Source of the DNA: Mesotaenium endlicherianum
Taxonomy: Eukaryota; Streptophyta; Zygnematophyceae; Zygnematales; Mesotaeniaceae
Direction of reading: 5' to 3'
Assembly: GCA_009602735.1 (NCBI GenBank)
Contig: WELA01005328.1
Coordinates: 304,738-360,093, forward strand
DNA: 55,356 nt
Shown: positions 24,456 through 34,488 of the stretch, piece after piece
How positions within the stretch are numbered: position 1 is the first letter of the stretch
Layout of the letters: the number at the start of each line of letters is the position of its first letter
Program-made: the position numbers and the translations under genes
The notes under the pieces: model-generated
What the model saw: only the letters and a program-made list of their open reading frames with translations
Told to the model about the DNA's origin: nothing
Database searches by the model: none

Positions 24456-24967
24456 ACAACACGTGGAGTAGCCAAAGGTATGCTGGACACTCCTTTCAAT
24501 CAAGGACATGTGCCTCTTGCCAATGTATTTCAGCATTTTACTGGAATGCCTGTTTATGTAGGCATCAACATCCAAGTGCTTGAAGAGCAGGCTACAATCC
24601 TTTGTTCTCCTCGAGGCCCAACTTTAGAGCAAACAGGATTCTTTAGAAGGCCAGCTGATAGACCTAGAGGGCTGTCCAGATCTAGGTCCAGATATCAGTC
24701 TCCTGATCTTGGAGCACCACTAACAACCCCCTAAACATCAAAACCATCCTCCAGTCAAGCCTTGCTGGAGGTCTCTCTATTTGCACCCCAGAACGAAAGT
24801 CGATTGAGGGTGGAGGTGACAGTTCACTGTCACTAGTGATCCCCACAGCTAGGCAAGAGTGTTGAAGCAAGAGGCAGGCGGTGAGGGGGTTAGTTCTGTT
24901 GATTTCCTGACCAGATAATTCTACAATTAAATGTTGTCGAGGCGACAACAATTTAAGTTGGAGGAAT

Positions 24968-25668
24968 TGTAATAAATCAGTATATTGGTAAATATAATAT
25001 TCATTTATATAATACTTACTTAAGTTCAGCCTGCTGAACTTTAGTCAACATTCAGTCTGCTGGACTTTACATACTTATTAATTTAGTGACTCAGGCGAGA
25101 GCAGCAGGCTGAAGTCAACTTAGGTCAGCTTGCTGACACATTCTTTGACAGCCAGCTGACTTCCATACTCGGTAGCAGCGAACTGCCTCGATATGCATCT
25201 AAGTGTGGTATGCTAGGTGAATGGCCAGATGACTGGCGATTCGGGATGATGGGAGATGGTGGTGGATTTGGTTAACCAAGGTCCTACCAACGTGGTTAAC
25301 TCTCGGGTAGGCGGTGCCATCGTACTTGCCATTGAACAGTAAACTCATTACATGTACATAGGCTAGACATTGCTCTCAAGTTTGGCATTTGGAAACGAGG
25401 CCAACTCTCTTGTACTGCTTGCTGAAAGATATTTGAATCCAAGGCAAGAAGCCATTGATACGCATTATCTTCTAGCCTTGCTTATGTATGAGTTTACTGA
25501 TTGCATTACTGATGCGAGTTTACTTGCATTGACTTGCGAGTATTGTCCCCTGCTAGTGTGTTGTCTTTTGCTGTTTAATCAGTCAACAGAAAATACCATA
25601 AAGATTACTCGCTGATATAAAGATCTTTATTAATTGTTAATCGCTGATTGGTAAGTCGATTCATTTCA
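24968..25668 (+). repeat. 3' LTR of element B
   Basis: Starts TGTAATAAATCAG and ends ATTTCA. It is about 18 bp shorter than the 5' LTR, mainly through a small deletion near 25230 (after GCCAGATGAC). Confidence 0.9.
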
Positions 25669-25674
25669 AATAGC

Positions 25675-26630
25675 AAGCAAGGGGCTGGCAGCCAGTCCCG
25701 ACACAAGCAAGCGAGGGATTGGCAGCCAGTCCCGACAAAAGATAGCAAGGGGCTGGCAACTTGCCCCGACAAATCAAGCAAGGATTGGCAGCCAGCCCCA
25801 ACAATAGCAAGCAAAGGGCTGGCAGCCAGCCCCGACACAAACAAGCAAGGGGCTGGCAACTTGCCCCGACAATAGCAAGCAAGGGGCTGGCAGCCAGCCC
25901 CCCTAAAAGCAAGCCAGGGACTGGCAGCCAGCCCCGAGAAACAAGCAAGGAGCTGGCAGCCAGCCCCGAGAAACAAGCGAGGGACTGGCAGCCAGCCCCA
26001 AGAAACAAGCAAGGGGCTGGCAGCCAGCCCCGAGAAACAAGCAAGGGAATGGCAGCCAGCCCCAACAATAGCAAGCAAGGGGCTGACAGCCAGCCCCCCT
26101 AAAAGCAAGCGAGGGACTGGCAGCCAGCCCCGAGAAACAAGCAAGGGACTGGCAGCCAGCCCCAACAATAGCAAGCAAGGGGCTGGCAGCCAGCCCCCAA
26201 AAAGCAACCAAGGGGCAAGGGGCTGGCAGCCAACCCCACAAAAGCAACGAAGGGGCTGGCAACTAGCCCCGACAGAATCAAGCAAGGGGCTGGCAGCTTG
26301 TCCCGACAAATCAAGCAAGGGACTGGCAGCCAACCTCGAGAATAGCAAGCAAGGGACTGGCAGCCAGCCCCGACAATAGCAAGCAAGGGGCTGACAGCCA
26401 GCCCCGAGAAACAAGCAAGGGATTGGCAGCCAGCCCTGACAATAGCAAGCAAGGGGTTGGCAACCAGCCTTCCTAAAAGTCAGCGAGGGACTGGCAGCCA
26501 GCCCTGAGAAACAAGCAAGGGGCTGACAGCCAGCCTCAACACAAGCAAGCAAGGGGCTGGCAGCCAGCCTCAACAAAAGCACTCAAGGGGCTGGCAACCA
26601 GCCACCTTAAAAGTAAGCATGGGGCCGGCA
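25675..26630. repeat. Hairpin-forming minisatellite, about 30 units
   Basis: Tandem units of roughly 27-36 bp: AAGCAAG then GGGGCTGGCAGCCAGCCCC then a short A-rich linker (GACAATAG, GAGAAAC or CTAAAA). The GC core is a near-perfect palindrome (9-bp arms around one A), so the array can form about 30 consecutive hairpins on either strand. Variants such as GGCAACTTGCC keep partial pairing. It lies between the 3' LTR of element B and the 5' exon of the hAT gene. Confidence 0.92.
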
Positions 26631-26639
26631 GGTAGCCCA

Positions 26640-27588
26640 GCCAGCCAGACTGCTGTTGAGTCGGTACAAAGCTGAAGAATGTTGGTAGGGTCTAGTTTCT
26701 CTATGACCTTCCGAAATAGACTAGCAAGATATGCCGCACTCTTACTCATATTCTCGGTATTGACCGCTTTCACAAACATCTCCCCCTCTGGAAATGATAT
26801 CATGAAGTTAATTAAAGGCCTCTTAGTGTGATCTATCCAACCGTCTAAGGCTACTGTAAACCCATACACACCAGCCTGGTCAATGTACAAAAGAAGCTGT
26901 TTCTCTGTATTAGCAGCTTTCTTGTCTAAGAGACAAGTTCTTAGACGATCAATCTTTGGAGGAACATAATAGGGTCCAGCTTTTTGAATAGCTCTATTGG
27001 CTTCCCAATACGACAAGCTATCAGCAATATTAAAAGCTAGGCCATTATCATAAAAAAGCGAGCTACAGCCTGATCTGCAAAGTCCCTATTGGAGACATTA
27101 AAAGCTTGCTCTAAAGTGGTTTCAACGATTCCCTGGCTGCTCTCCCCGGATACATAGTTAGCAAGATGTATATCTGCCGAAACATTCTCCATAACCGATT
27201 TATGTCGCAACTCCCTGACATGTGCCAGCTCCTCTTCAGCCTTCTTCTTCGCAACCTTCTTGACATCATCTTCACGGACAACTTTAGCCATGTAAGTAGC
27301 AACATCAGAATTCACTTTAGGACATGTCACAATGCCACGACGAGGAATCTGAGATAGATATAATCGGACCCTAGTGCAACCTTCAGCAAACTCGAAATCA
27401 CAAAACTTGCATCTCACTCTATTTTTTCGTGAGCCTGTTGAGGGTGGCAAAACAGTGACATACTGCCATGCGAACCTTTCACCAGTAAAGATGGAAGATG
27501 CAACTTGCTTGCCTTTGCTTCTTGACTAGGAATGGCTGGTGGAGCTTGGCTGAGAATCCAACAGGTCGCGAGGGCCATCAGAGTCCAT
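26640..27588 (-). pseudogene. hAT transposase, 5' part (BED finger + DUF659), broken
   Basis: The minus-strand frame starts with ATG at 27588, has a TAG after 20 codons, then a BED-type zinc finger start ('RVRCKFCDFEF') at about 27420-27390, and after a 1-base shift in a T-run near 27050 continues as 'YYVPPKIDRLRTCLLDKKAA' and 'FTVALDGWIDHTKRPLINFM' (the DUF659 RNase H-fold segment with its Asp-Gly-Trp). It stops near 26640 at the minisatellite. hAT transposases cut and paste their own element. The 3' part of what appears to be the same gene lies at 15712-16264, about 10 kb away, separated by element B. Confidence 0.8.
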
Positions 27589-28913
27589 GACAAAGTAAGA
27601 GTGCCTCACTCCTCGTTGACAGCACACACAAAACAAGAAACAGTAAGGCTAATCCATGGCGGCAAGGTGCACTAGAACAAAATCTAACCTGCTCAGGAGT
27701 CAGTGCTAGCAGCCTGCAAAAGCAAGCTGAGATGCTTAGCAACAGCGTAGATTTCAATTGATCGAATTGATTGGTGCTCCTGCTTGCAACGTGGATCATG
27801 GCACTCTAACGTGGCCTGTAAGAGTCACGTAAATACTCAGGGCATCAATGACGCGGGTCATGGCACCAGAATGGCACTCAACATTGATAATATTTGTTAT
27901 CGCCGTGCCACGAGGTCGCTAACTCGACTTTGCACGATTTTCTTCGTGGGCAGCATGTCAGGACTTTTACAAAATTTGGCTTTTACACGCGCAACTGCTT
28001 CATTAGCCGGTTTATTCACCGACACACATATTTAGCTCGTTTTACGTCGACCTCTAGCATAATACGCCTGTGCGAATACGAAATATGAATACGACGTATT
28101 CGTATTCCATAACTAGGGGTATGAGACCAGTGTCGTGGTTAGTATCCGCCCCAAAACTGGGGTGGTTCTTTCACTTTCACTTGAACATGAGGACTTACCT
28201 GAGGTCCCGTCTAGCTGTCAACTTCTCTGTAGAGGTGGGTCACCAACTTGTCATTCAGGTGGTTTGCACACGACAAATAAGTATGATGCTTGCACATTAA
28301 GTGCACGCAAGAAGTGAATCTTACGTGTCCGGACGAGAACAATCGTAGTGCGCCTAAATGAAATCATGTTTCCCACCCTGAAAAAGGGTGGATTCGGACC
28401 CATCGGCGTCAAACAACGCCGTTGGATTCAACGATTTGCGCCTCGGCCATTTTCAGGGTGAACTTTCGAGAGAATCGTGAGGAACTTTTCTAAGCTGTTC
28501 AGAAAGGCGTTGTGCAACAACTATGAAACGAGTGCTTGTGAGAGTTGCACTCACAATGACTCTCAGGTGTATATATCTGTTCAACGTGAGGCACTTGAGT
28601 GCTTCGAGTCACCACCTAGGGCACCAGTCATGTCAACAAAAATAGTCATATGGATGTGATCCATTTGACTGAATGCTCAAAATCATGCCATGTGGCAATT
28701 TCGAGATTTTCGACGAATCGCGACAAATCGTAGTGAATCATTTTGCGCCAAATAGGCGTAGTTGCGTCCTTTGAATAGACGTGATTGTTTGTAGTCATGT
28801 CTAAGCTTCTTTCGAATATACATGACTAATCGCGGTCATGTTTTCTTGATGTTTTTGATAGACGTGACCGTTCGCCGTGCGCAGATGCTTTCGTCATGAC
28901 CGAGTAGCCGTAA

Positions 28914-28987
28914 TAATTACTTCGCCAATCGGTTAGGTGTGATTGTCTCAAACGAGGGGTCGCGGGTTTGAATCCGCATGGATGCAA
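28914..28987 (+). other. tRNA-like pol III promoter module (possible SINE head)
   Basis: A box A-like TTCGCCAATCGG (28921) and box B-like GGTTTGAATCC (28965) are 44 bases apart, the spacing of tRNA genes. A partial T-arm stem GCGG/CCGC surrounds box B, but the acceptor and anticodon stems do not pair, so this is not a working tRNA. A tRNA-derived SINE or tRNA pseudogene is possible. Confidence 0.35.
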
Positions 28988-29131
28988 AGTAACTTTGCAT
29001 GATTGTTTCGTTTGAGTTTTACGACTTCGTTTGGGTTAACGACTCGTCCTTAATCTGACATGAGTGATTGTGCATTATCCGAAATTACGACAATCAACAT
29101 AGACTAAACAATTTGTAATTGATTTGGCTAT

Positions 29132-29320
29132 CATCTCATGATTATTTACAATAATTTATGAATATTATGTCGTACTATTGCGAAGTAGTCAAATTACTTT
29201 ACGACGCTTTTTGCAATGGCATCACCATCTCATAATTATTCAAAGTAACTTCATGAATAGTTATGTCGTACTATTGTGAAGTAGTCAGATTACTTTAGAA
29301 CGCATTTTGCAATAGCATCT
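29132..29320. repeat. 94-bp tandem duplication
   Basis: Copies at 29132-29225 and 29226-29320 share CATCTCAT(G/A)ATTATT..., GTCGTACTATTG and TTTTGCAAT(G/A)GCATC. They have diverged at many positions. Confidence 0.8.
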
Positions 29321-30743
29321 TGGTCGTTTTGCTGATCCACCCGAGATTAGTCGACACACGCGTATGGCGAATAATTCATTAAGATGCAATTATTTATCAA
29401 ATAATATATTGATAAATAGCGTAACGTGATTTAGGTAATTGGGAAAACGTCCCGAATAAGATCGCTCAAGTCGTTACAAAGTACTCTTATCGGGCACAAA
29501 TTGTACTTATACAATTTAAATCGACACTTTTTGGTCACATTCGGTTGCTCCCCGTACGTGCTGCACGCGTTGCAATCAATCACATGGCAAATGGCTACAT
29601 TCTGGAAGTGAAATATCTGCCCTCTTTAATGTTTCCATTCAATTTGATGTTATGAGTAACAGTGCAACCTTTGTCGTGCACGCACAAGATAAAATGCATT
29701 GCTCGTACATTACTTGCTAGTCTCTGATCATGATGTACATGTAAAATTTTAAACATATGAAACCTTGACCTTTGCTTTATTCAATTCATTGTATATTTTC
29801 AAAGGTTGGAGCTTTCCAACAAAACCAATAATTTTTCCTATATGAGAATTACACTCAATATTTGTTATTGACATGTATTTATATTTATAACGTTAATTGG
29901 CTTGTATTCCAAGTATATTATTGGACATTAATAATACTATCTTGTTTATCACAATCGTCAACCAAATGAAGTTCCACGAACACAATATTTATTGGTTGTT
30001 GTGGATACATCTTAAGACACAAGGCACGTGTCCAACCAAGCTTTTTTGTGGGTTTTAATAAGTCACACTGAGAAGTAATTTCATGTAAAATGTTTTCAAT
30101 TCACTGCACGAGTTGATTGTGGAAAAGGAAACAAAAAAAAGAACCATGTTGTTTCAGAAAACAGCAAATGCAATCCTCCTATGGATTTGCATATATCATA
30201 ATCAATTCTTATTTGTATTTTGGTGCTTTGGAGAGATAGTAGAATGACACAAGATGTGCGCAAACAATTTTTAAAAAGGTATTTGGTCCATATTCAAGAC
30301 CATGGGTTAATTTTGTCAAAAAGTGAAAGTAAGTGTGCTGTATGAATCTTGCCTCAATGTTTGCCCTTGTTGAATTAGTGTGATGACATGTGTGAAGATG
30401 GCTTTAGCAAGCTCGGTGTTGGCAAAGAATAAGTCACAGAAGTTGCCATGGCAGCCAGGCAAAGGCTGCAAAGGCATTGAAGAATGGCTATAGAGGAGGT
30501 GTTATGCTGGTCTTGCGTTTTCGGCAAATGTTGGCAAGACTTGGAGTTGACCTTCAATTGATCAGAAGTCCCCAGGCATTTGCACGAGCAAATTCACTCC
30601 GATGCGAAAGAGTGCGAGAAAGCGGAAGCCTGGGAAGCCGGCTAGGTACATAGTGACATGAGTGAGCCCTTGCTGAGACGCAGCCAGGCGTACGGTTCCA
30701 GACGGAGCCGTCTCAACGTTGCTACTGCCTACCAAATTTGAAT

Positions 30744-30791
30744 GTCCAAACTGGTCCAAACTGGTCCAAAATGGTCCAAATGGTCCAAACT
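30744..30791. repeat. TGGTCCAAAC short tandem repeat
   Basis: Five or so units of about 10 bp (GTCCAAACTG/GTCCAAAATG) immediately upstream of the Mutator-like element. Confidence 0.85.
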
Positions 30792-30821
30792 GAATCGATA
30801 CTGCGCAATTTCCATCAATCG

Positions 30822-30830
30822 TTATTTGCT
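30822..30830. repeat. 9-bp target site duplication, left copy
   Basis: TTATTTGCT directly before the left terminal inverted repeat; the same nine bases follow the right one at 41457-41465. Confidence 0.9.
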
Positions 30831-31052
30831 GGGGTAATTACCAAAGTAACACTTCAAGTTTCGTTTATTTCAAAATCTAGCACCATAAATTTCGTTATTA
30901 CAAAATTAGCACTCGCACATGTAAGATGAGGCCACGTAGGCCTTACACAATCAAATGATGTGCCACACAAATTCACACGCGACCCTACCTAACACACAAA
31001 CTTCTCTCTTTTGTTTCCAAAATGTTTGACCACCACTTTTGTAACTGATCCA
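30831..31052 (+). repeat. Left TIR of the MULE
   Basis: Matches the complement of 41234-41456 throughout, with about one change in seven to ten bases. It contains two partly degenerate copies of a CAAGTTTCGTT(T)ATT word, which are better preserved in the right TIR. Confidence 0.9.
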
Positions 31053-31378
31053 AATTGCCCCCGCCTCAGCCGCGTCTGCAGACTTTGAGCTCGGCCTTCT
31101 CGCTCTCGTATTAAACCCTACACCCTAAGAATGTTACATGTAGTATTTCGATCGCCACAAGTGATACGGTAGCACTACCGGTATGATTGAGTTGCTCGCC
31201 ATTGAGCTGCTCGCCACCCGATGGGAGCTCGCTATGGCCTCCCTTACTTCCCTCCTTTCTCTCAAGTCTCGACCATTGTTCGCAAATTTGCGAACACACT
31301 AGCGTCTCTCTTTTGTACTTCTCTTAAGAGTTTTAGTTCTATGCCTATTGTTGTTGTATACCTGCTACATGTCGTCGT
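31053..31378. other. MULE interior, left, no gene recognised
   Basis: About 320 bp without recognisable coding content. It includes a perfect palindrome TTCGCAAATTTGCGAA near 31278 and repeated CTCGCCATTGAG(T/C)TGCTCGCCA-like words near 31190-31215. Confidence 0.5.
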
Positions 31379-31671
31379 TGTGGTGCCTAACAGTGTCGGA
31401 CCCCTGGCGCGTGCGTGGCTTCTCAGCACGTGTGCCTTTGACTTGGTTGACGTGTCGGTGCGTCACTGCACGAGGAAATCGACCGGATTGGTCGTCCCTT
31501 GCACGTGTGTCGGTGACAGTCTGGTTGGGGTTTGACCCATTCCTGGTCTTCCTGCACTTGCATCATGTGGTGGGACATCCCACACTTAGTGCTTCCCATG
31601 TTCAACCAGTTCCTCATTCAACACTTGGCAGAAATTTTCGAAGAGATAGCTTATTTTCAGTTTCCCTTACA
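31379..31671 (-). repeat. LTR of the PHD-type gypsy family, copy 1
   Basis: About 293 bp, reading TGTAAGGGAAACTG...CACCACA on the minus strand. It is closely similar to 39585-39875 in the same orientation. Flanking 5-mers (GTCGT and AGGAC) do not match, and no primer-binding site or polypurine tract adjoins, so it looks like a solo or remnant LTR. Confidence 0.8.
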
Positions 31672-32662
31672 AGGACAGGAGCGTCTTACTTCCACACAGG
31701 CTTTCGCCCAAGTTGAGGGTTTACAGTTTGAACAGGTTGGTAGTTTGCATGAATCACGTCTAAGTAACTTAACAAGCAATGTCAAGTTCAGAGAAAATTG
31801 CCCTTCAAGGCTTTCGCTTAACTTCCACGAGTCACAGCTTACAAAACTCTGAACTGCACATCTATGCTGGCCTGGTCTGAGTTCTTCGCTCAACACCGCG
31901 CCTTCACAGCTCTTCACTGCTTGGCTGGGCTCACTTAGTTCTAAACTGAGAGCTTTCGCTTGTTAATACTACTCTTGCTTTCAGCAATTCGACAATGGAG
32001 ACTTCTGAGAACTTGGAAACTAACACAGCACTCACCATTTTAAGTGACCTTCGCACGCTGGTGGCGTTTGACCCAAATCTGTACTAATCTTCTAATGGAA
32101 TCTATTCTGCAGCTCTCTACTTACTACCAGCGAGATCCTCTCTTGGGAACTCCTGAGGTCGAACCTTTCTATGATACACTTTAGGACCAAATCTTTTAGC
32201 GTCGGCAGAAGCGTGGTGCCCTGGCTCTTCTATGGCCTTGGGAACTCCTTCTTCTTCGCGCTCCTTCTGCTCTTTAGCTTCCTTCGACAACGATGCGGGA
32301 AAGAATGAGGCAGCTTCAGGCAGAGCTCGTGCCTTCCACAGGCACCACATATTATCCTCTCTCGAGAATGCCAGTGCTTAGCCACCGTGCTTAGCTTGCA
32401 TGCCGTCCTTACCTGGCAGTTCTCTCACAGCTTAGAAGTTGTCATTCAGCATGCATGCATGCATGCATTGGGATTGTTGCACGTGACCACTTAGCCTTCC
32501 AGCTGACAATCACGCCTACGTGGCTGGCTGACAGCGTTTAGGATGAATGCTCAGGCCGTAACCAGGCACCTGAGGGCCTAGCCGAGGCGGCACACAACGC
32601 ACTTTGCAACATCCCTACTGTACTTGGCTTGGATAGCTGATTACCTTTCTTGGCACTTGCTA
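31672..32662. other. Unassigned interior DNA of the MULE
   Basis: Nearly 1 kb between the remnant LTR and element C. A minus-strand open frame (32117-32350) with a Lys/Glu-rich segment could be a gag or capsid remnant, but it lacks a recognisable motif. It was continuous with 39353-39584 before element C inserted. A (TGCA)n run lies at 32451-32468. Confidence 0.5.
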
Positions 32663-32667
32663 GTCTG
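32663..32667. repeat. 5-bp target duplication of element C, left copy
   Basis: GTCTG immediately before the 5' LTR; identical to 39348-39352 after the 3' LTR. Confidence 0.92.
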
Positions 32668-33170
32668 TGTAGTGATTTGAGTTATTATATATTAGTATGC
32701 ATATATTTTAATGTTTTCAAATACATTTGGAGTAGTATTGTGTGGAGTCAAGTGTGAATAGGTACTCTAGTAACTTGGTTCATGTCCTTTGAACCTTCCA
32801 AGGCATTTTCGAAGTTAGAGGAAAGACCTAGAAGAACTCCATGTGGCAAAAGTCAGATGTGCCATTTTTAGGTCAAAAGGACATGTGTACATTATTCTAG
32901 AAAGAGGTGGCAAGTTTTGGGATGTGTTGGGTGCCAACACATCAACATACACCTTCCTAGAAATTACTTATGTAGCAAGTATATAAACAAGAGCTAGAAC
33001 ATAGAAAGACATTCCAGAATCACTCTTGTACTTGCCAAAATCCAGAAATATATTAACTTTCAAGAAGCCATCTCTCTTTCAAGAAGCTACCACTTGTGTT
33101 CAAAGATCCTTGTCTTGAATAGATAAAGTATTCTGTTTTACTAAGTACTTTATCTATCTGTTTCACTACA
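32668..33170 (+). repeat. 5' LTR of element C
   Basis: TGTAGTGATTTGAG...CACTACA, 503 bp. A TATATAA box candidate lies near 32979-32986 (in AGTATATAAACAAG), about 190 bp before the LTR end, which would set the RNA start. Confidence 0.95.
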
Positions 33171-33171
33171 G

Positions 33172-33183
33172 TGGTATCGGAGC
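33172..33183 (+). other. Primer-binding site of element C
   Basis: TGGTATCGGAGC, complementary to the initiator tRNA-Met 3' end with one change, one base downstream of the LTR. Confidence 0.9.
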
Positions 33184-33207
33184 TAGGCACTTTGGTAGCA
33201 CAAGAAG

Positions 33208-34488
33208 ATGGCCGATCCTCAAGACCAACAGCAAGCTTTCGAAGGAAGCCCTTCCTCTCCAAGACACCCTCCTCCAGCGCCGATGGGAGAGCCCACTCAA
33301 GAAAATCTGCAACAACAAGAAGCACCACAAGGAGGAGCACACCCTCCTCCAGCGTCGATGGGAGAGCCTACTCAAGGAAATCTGCAACAACAAGAAGCAC
33401 CACAAGGAGGAGCACCGTCAAATCCCGTGGCAGCCGCTATAGCAAAGTTGACCCCACCACAAGGAGTTCCCGCAAATGAGTGGGCAGCCTTCCTAATGAC
33501 CGTCCACAACCAAGTGGGCTTGGCCACCTATGAAGCAACCGTGCAAGCGTCAAGAGAAGCTATGGCTGCCATGGTTGCCCCTATTGCGAGCAATGCTCAA
33601 AATCCAGCCCCGGCTCAAGCGCCTCCACAAGAGCCAACGAGAGCAAGGAAACTCATCAAGCCCGGCAAACCCGACACTTTCAACCCCGGGAAAGGTGCCA
33701 ACCTGAATTTATGGCTCTACCAAGTGGAGACGTACCTCGCGTTCCTTGAAGTACCCGAGGAGGACTACGTTCCCTTTGCCGTTACCTTACTTAGAGGAGC
33801 AGCAACATCATGGTGGCGTAACTATCAAGCGGCTATATATCAAGCTATGGCGCACCCCATGCTCGGCCAAGAGCCCCCACCATCATATGCAAGATGGGCA
33901 GATTTTCGTGAGGCCCTCAAGAAGCAATTCATGCCCATCAATGCGGAGAAGATTGCCCGAGGAAAGCTCCACCATCTCAAGCAAACGACGTCCGTTCAAG
34001 AGTATACATCCAGATTTCACGCCCTCACTCTTGAGATCCCCAACATGTCTCTCGAGGAGAAGATTGACCGTTACATCTTTGGCCTCAAACCCAAGGTGGC
34101 AAAGGAAGTGGAGTTACGCGACTTGACGGACTTCTCAAAGATCATTGAAGTGGCCCAAAAGGTGGATACCTTGGATTTCAAGCACTCCGTGCCTTCATCT
34201 TCACGGGTACCGACGACGCGGGTGTACGCAGCCCCTTCCACATCCGAATCTGGACCCACACCCATGGAAATCGGAGTTATTAAAAGGGACCCCGCGGCTG
34301 CCCGGAAGAGTGGAAGACCCTCCAATGACACTTATGATGCAAGAAACCAGCAAGGAGTGAAAGCAAGACTCTCCCCGGCTGAAAAAGAAGCTCTCATGAC
34401 GGCTGGACTATGCTTCTATTGCAAGGAAAAGGGCCATCGTGCACTTTCATGCCCCAAAAAGTTGTCAAAAAACGGACAGCGCCGGTAG
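33208..34488 (+). CDS. gag: Gag polyprotein of element C
   Basis: 426 aa, starting at the first ATG after the primer-binding site. Residues about 19-70 contain a 25-residue duplication (PPPA(P/S)MGEPTQ(E/G)[12 protein letters not shown]). The Retrotrans_gag domain is at about residues 155-310 ('[16 protein letters not shown]', '[11 protein letters not shown]', '[15 protein letters not shown]'). A complete CCHC zinc knuckle, [14 protein letters not shown], lies at about residues 403-416 near the C-terminus. Gag forms the particle and binds RNA. The frame ends 79 bases inside the pol frame, with a slippery heptamer just before the stop. Confidence 0.93.
   Translation: MADPQDQQQAFEGSPSSPRHPPPAPMGEPTQENLQQQEAPQGGAHPPPASMGEPTQGNLQQQEAPQGGAPSNPVAAAIAKLTPPQGVPANEWAAFLMTVHNQVGLATYEATVQASREAMAAMVAPIASNAQNPAPAQAPPQEPTRARKLIKPGKPDTFNPGKGANLNLWLYQVETYLAFLEVPEEDYVPFAVTLLRGAATSWWRNYQAAIYQAMAHPMLGQEPPPSYARWADFREALKKQFMPINAEKIARGKLHHLKQTTSVQEYTSRFHALTLEIPNMSLEEKIDRYIFGLKPKVAKEVELRDLTDFSKIIEVAQKVDTLDFKHSVPSSSRVPTTRVYAAPSTSESGPTPMEIGVIKRDPAAARKSGRPSNDTYDARNQQGVKARLSPAEKEALMTAGLCFYCKEKGHRALSCPKKLSKNGQRR

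Larger units (their letters stand above)
16698..25668 (+). mobile_element. Ty3/gypsy chromodomain element B, nearly complete but decayed, with an extra 3' ORF
   Basis: LTRs 16698-17416 (719 bp) and 24968-25668 (701 bp) flank gag, protease, RT, RNase H, integrase, a chromodomain and an additional ORF. The order PR-RT-RH-IN-chromodomain makes it a chromovirus. Stops and frameshifts in every main frame show that it cannot be autonomous. The 5-bp flanks (AGTAT left, AATAG right) do not match, so the target duplication has decayed or the ends have recombined. The element lies between the two halves of a hAT transposase gene, in opposite orientation. Confidence 0.9.
27600..30830. other. Gene-poor AT-rich stretch
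   Basis: No coding region recognised. It includes small hairpins at 28373-28430 (ACCCTGAAAAAGGGT and GGCGTCAAACAACGCC), a tRNA-like module at 28914-28987, a tandem duplication at 29132-29320 and a TGGTCCAAAC repeat at 30744-30791. Some of it is probably the 5' flank of the hAT element, whose terminal repeat I could not place. Confidence 0.55.

Noticed and set aside
25605..26582. Long minus-strand open frame rich in Ala-Ser-Pro-Leu-Leu repeats
   Set aside because: It lies wholly within the hairpin minisatellite; the lack of stops follows from the repeat unit. Similar frames exist in other phases and on the other strand.
25675..26630. Possible CRISPR array (regular palindromic repeats with spacers)
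   Set aside because: The linkers are themselves repeated and short, the repeats vary, and the context is eukaryotic with no cas genes.
28914..28987. Functional tRNA gene
   Set aside because: The acceptor and anticodon stems do not pair; only the A/B boxes and part of the T-arm are present.
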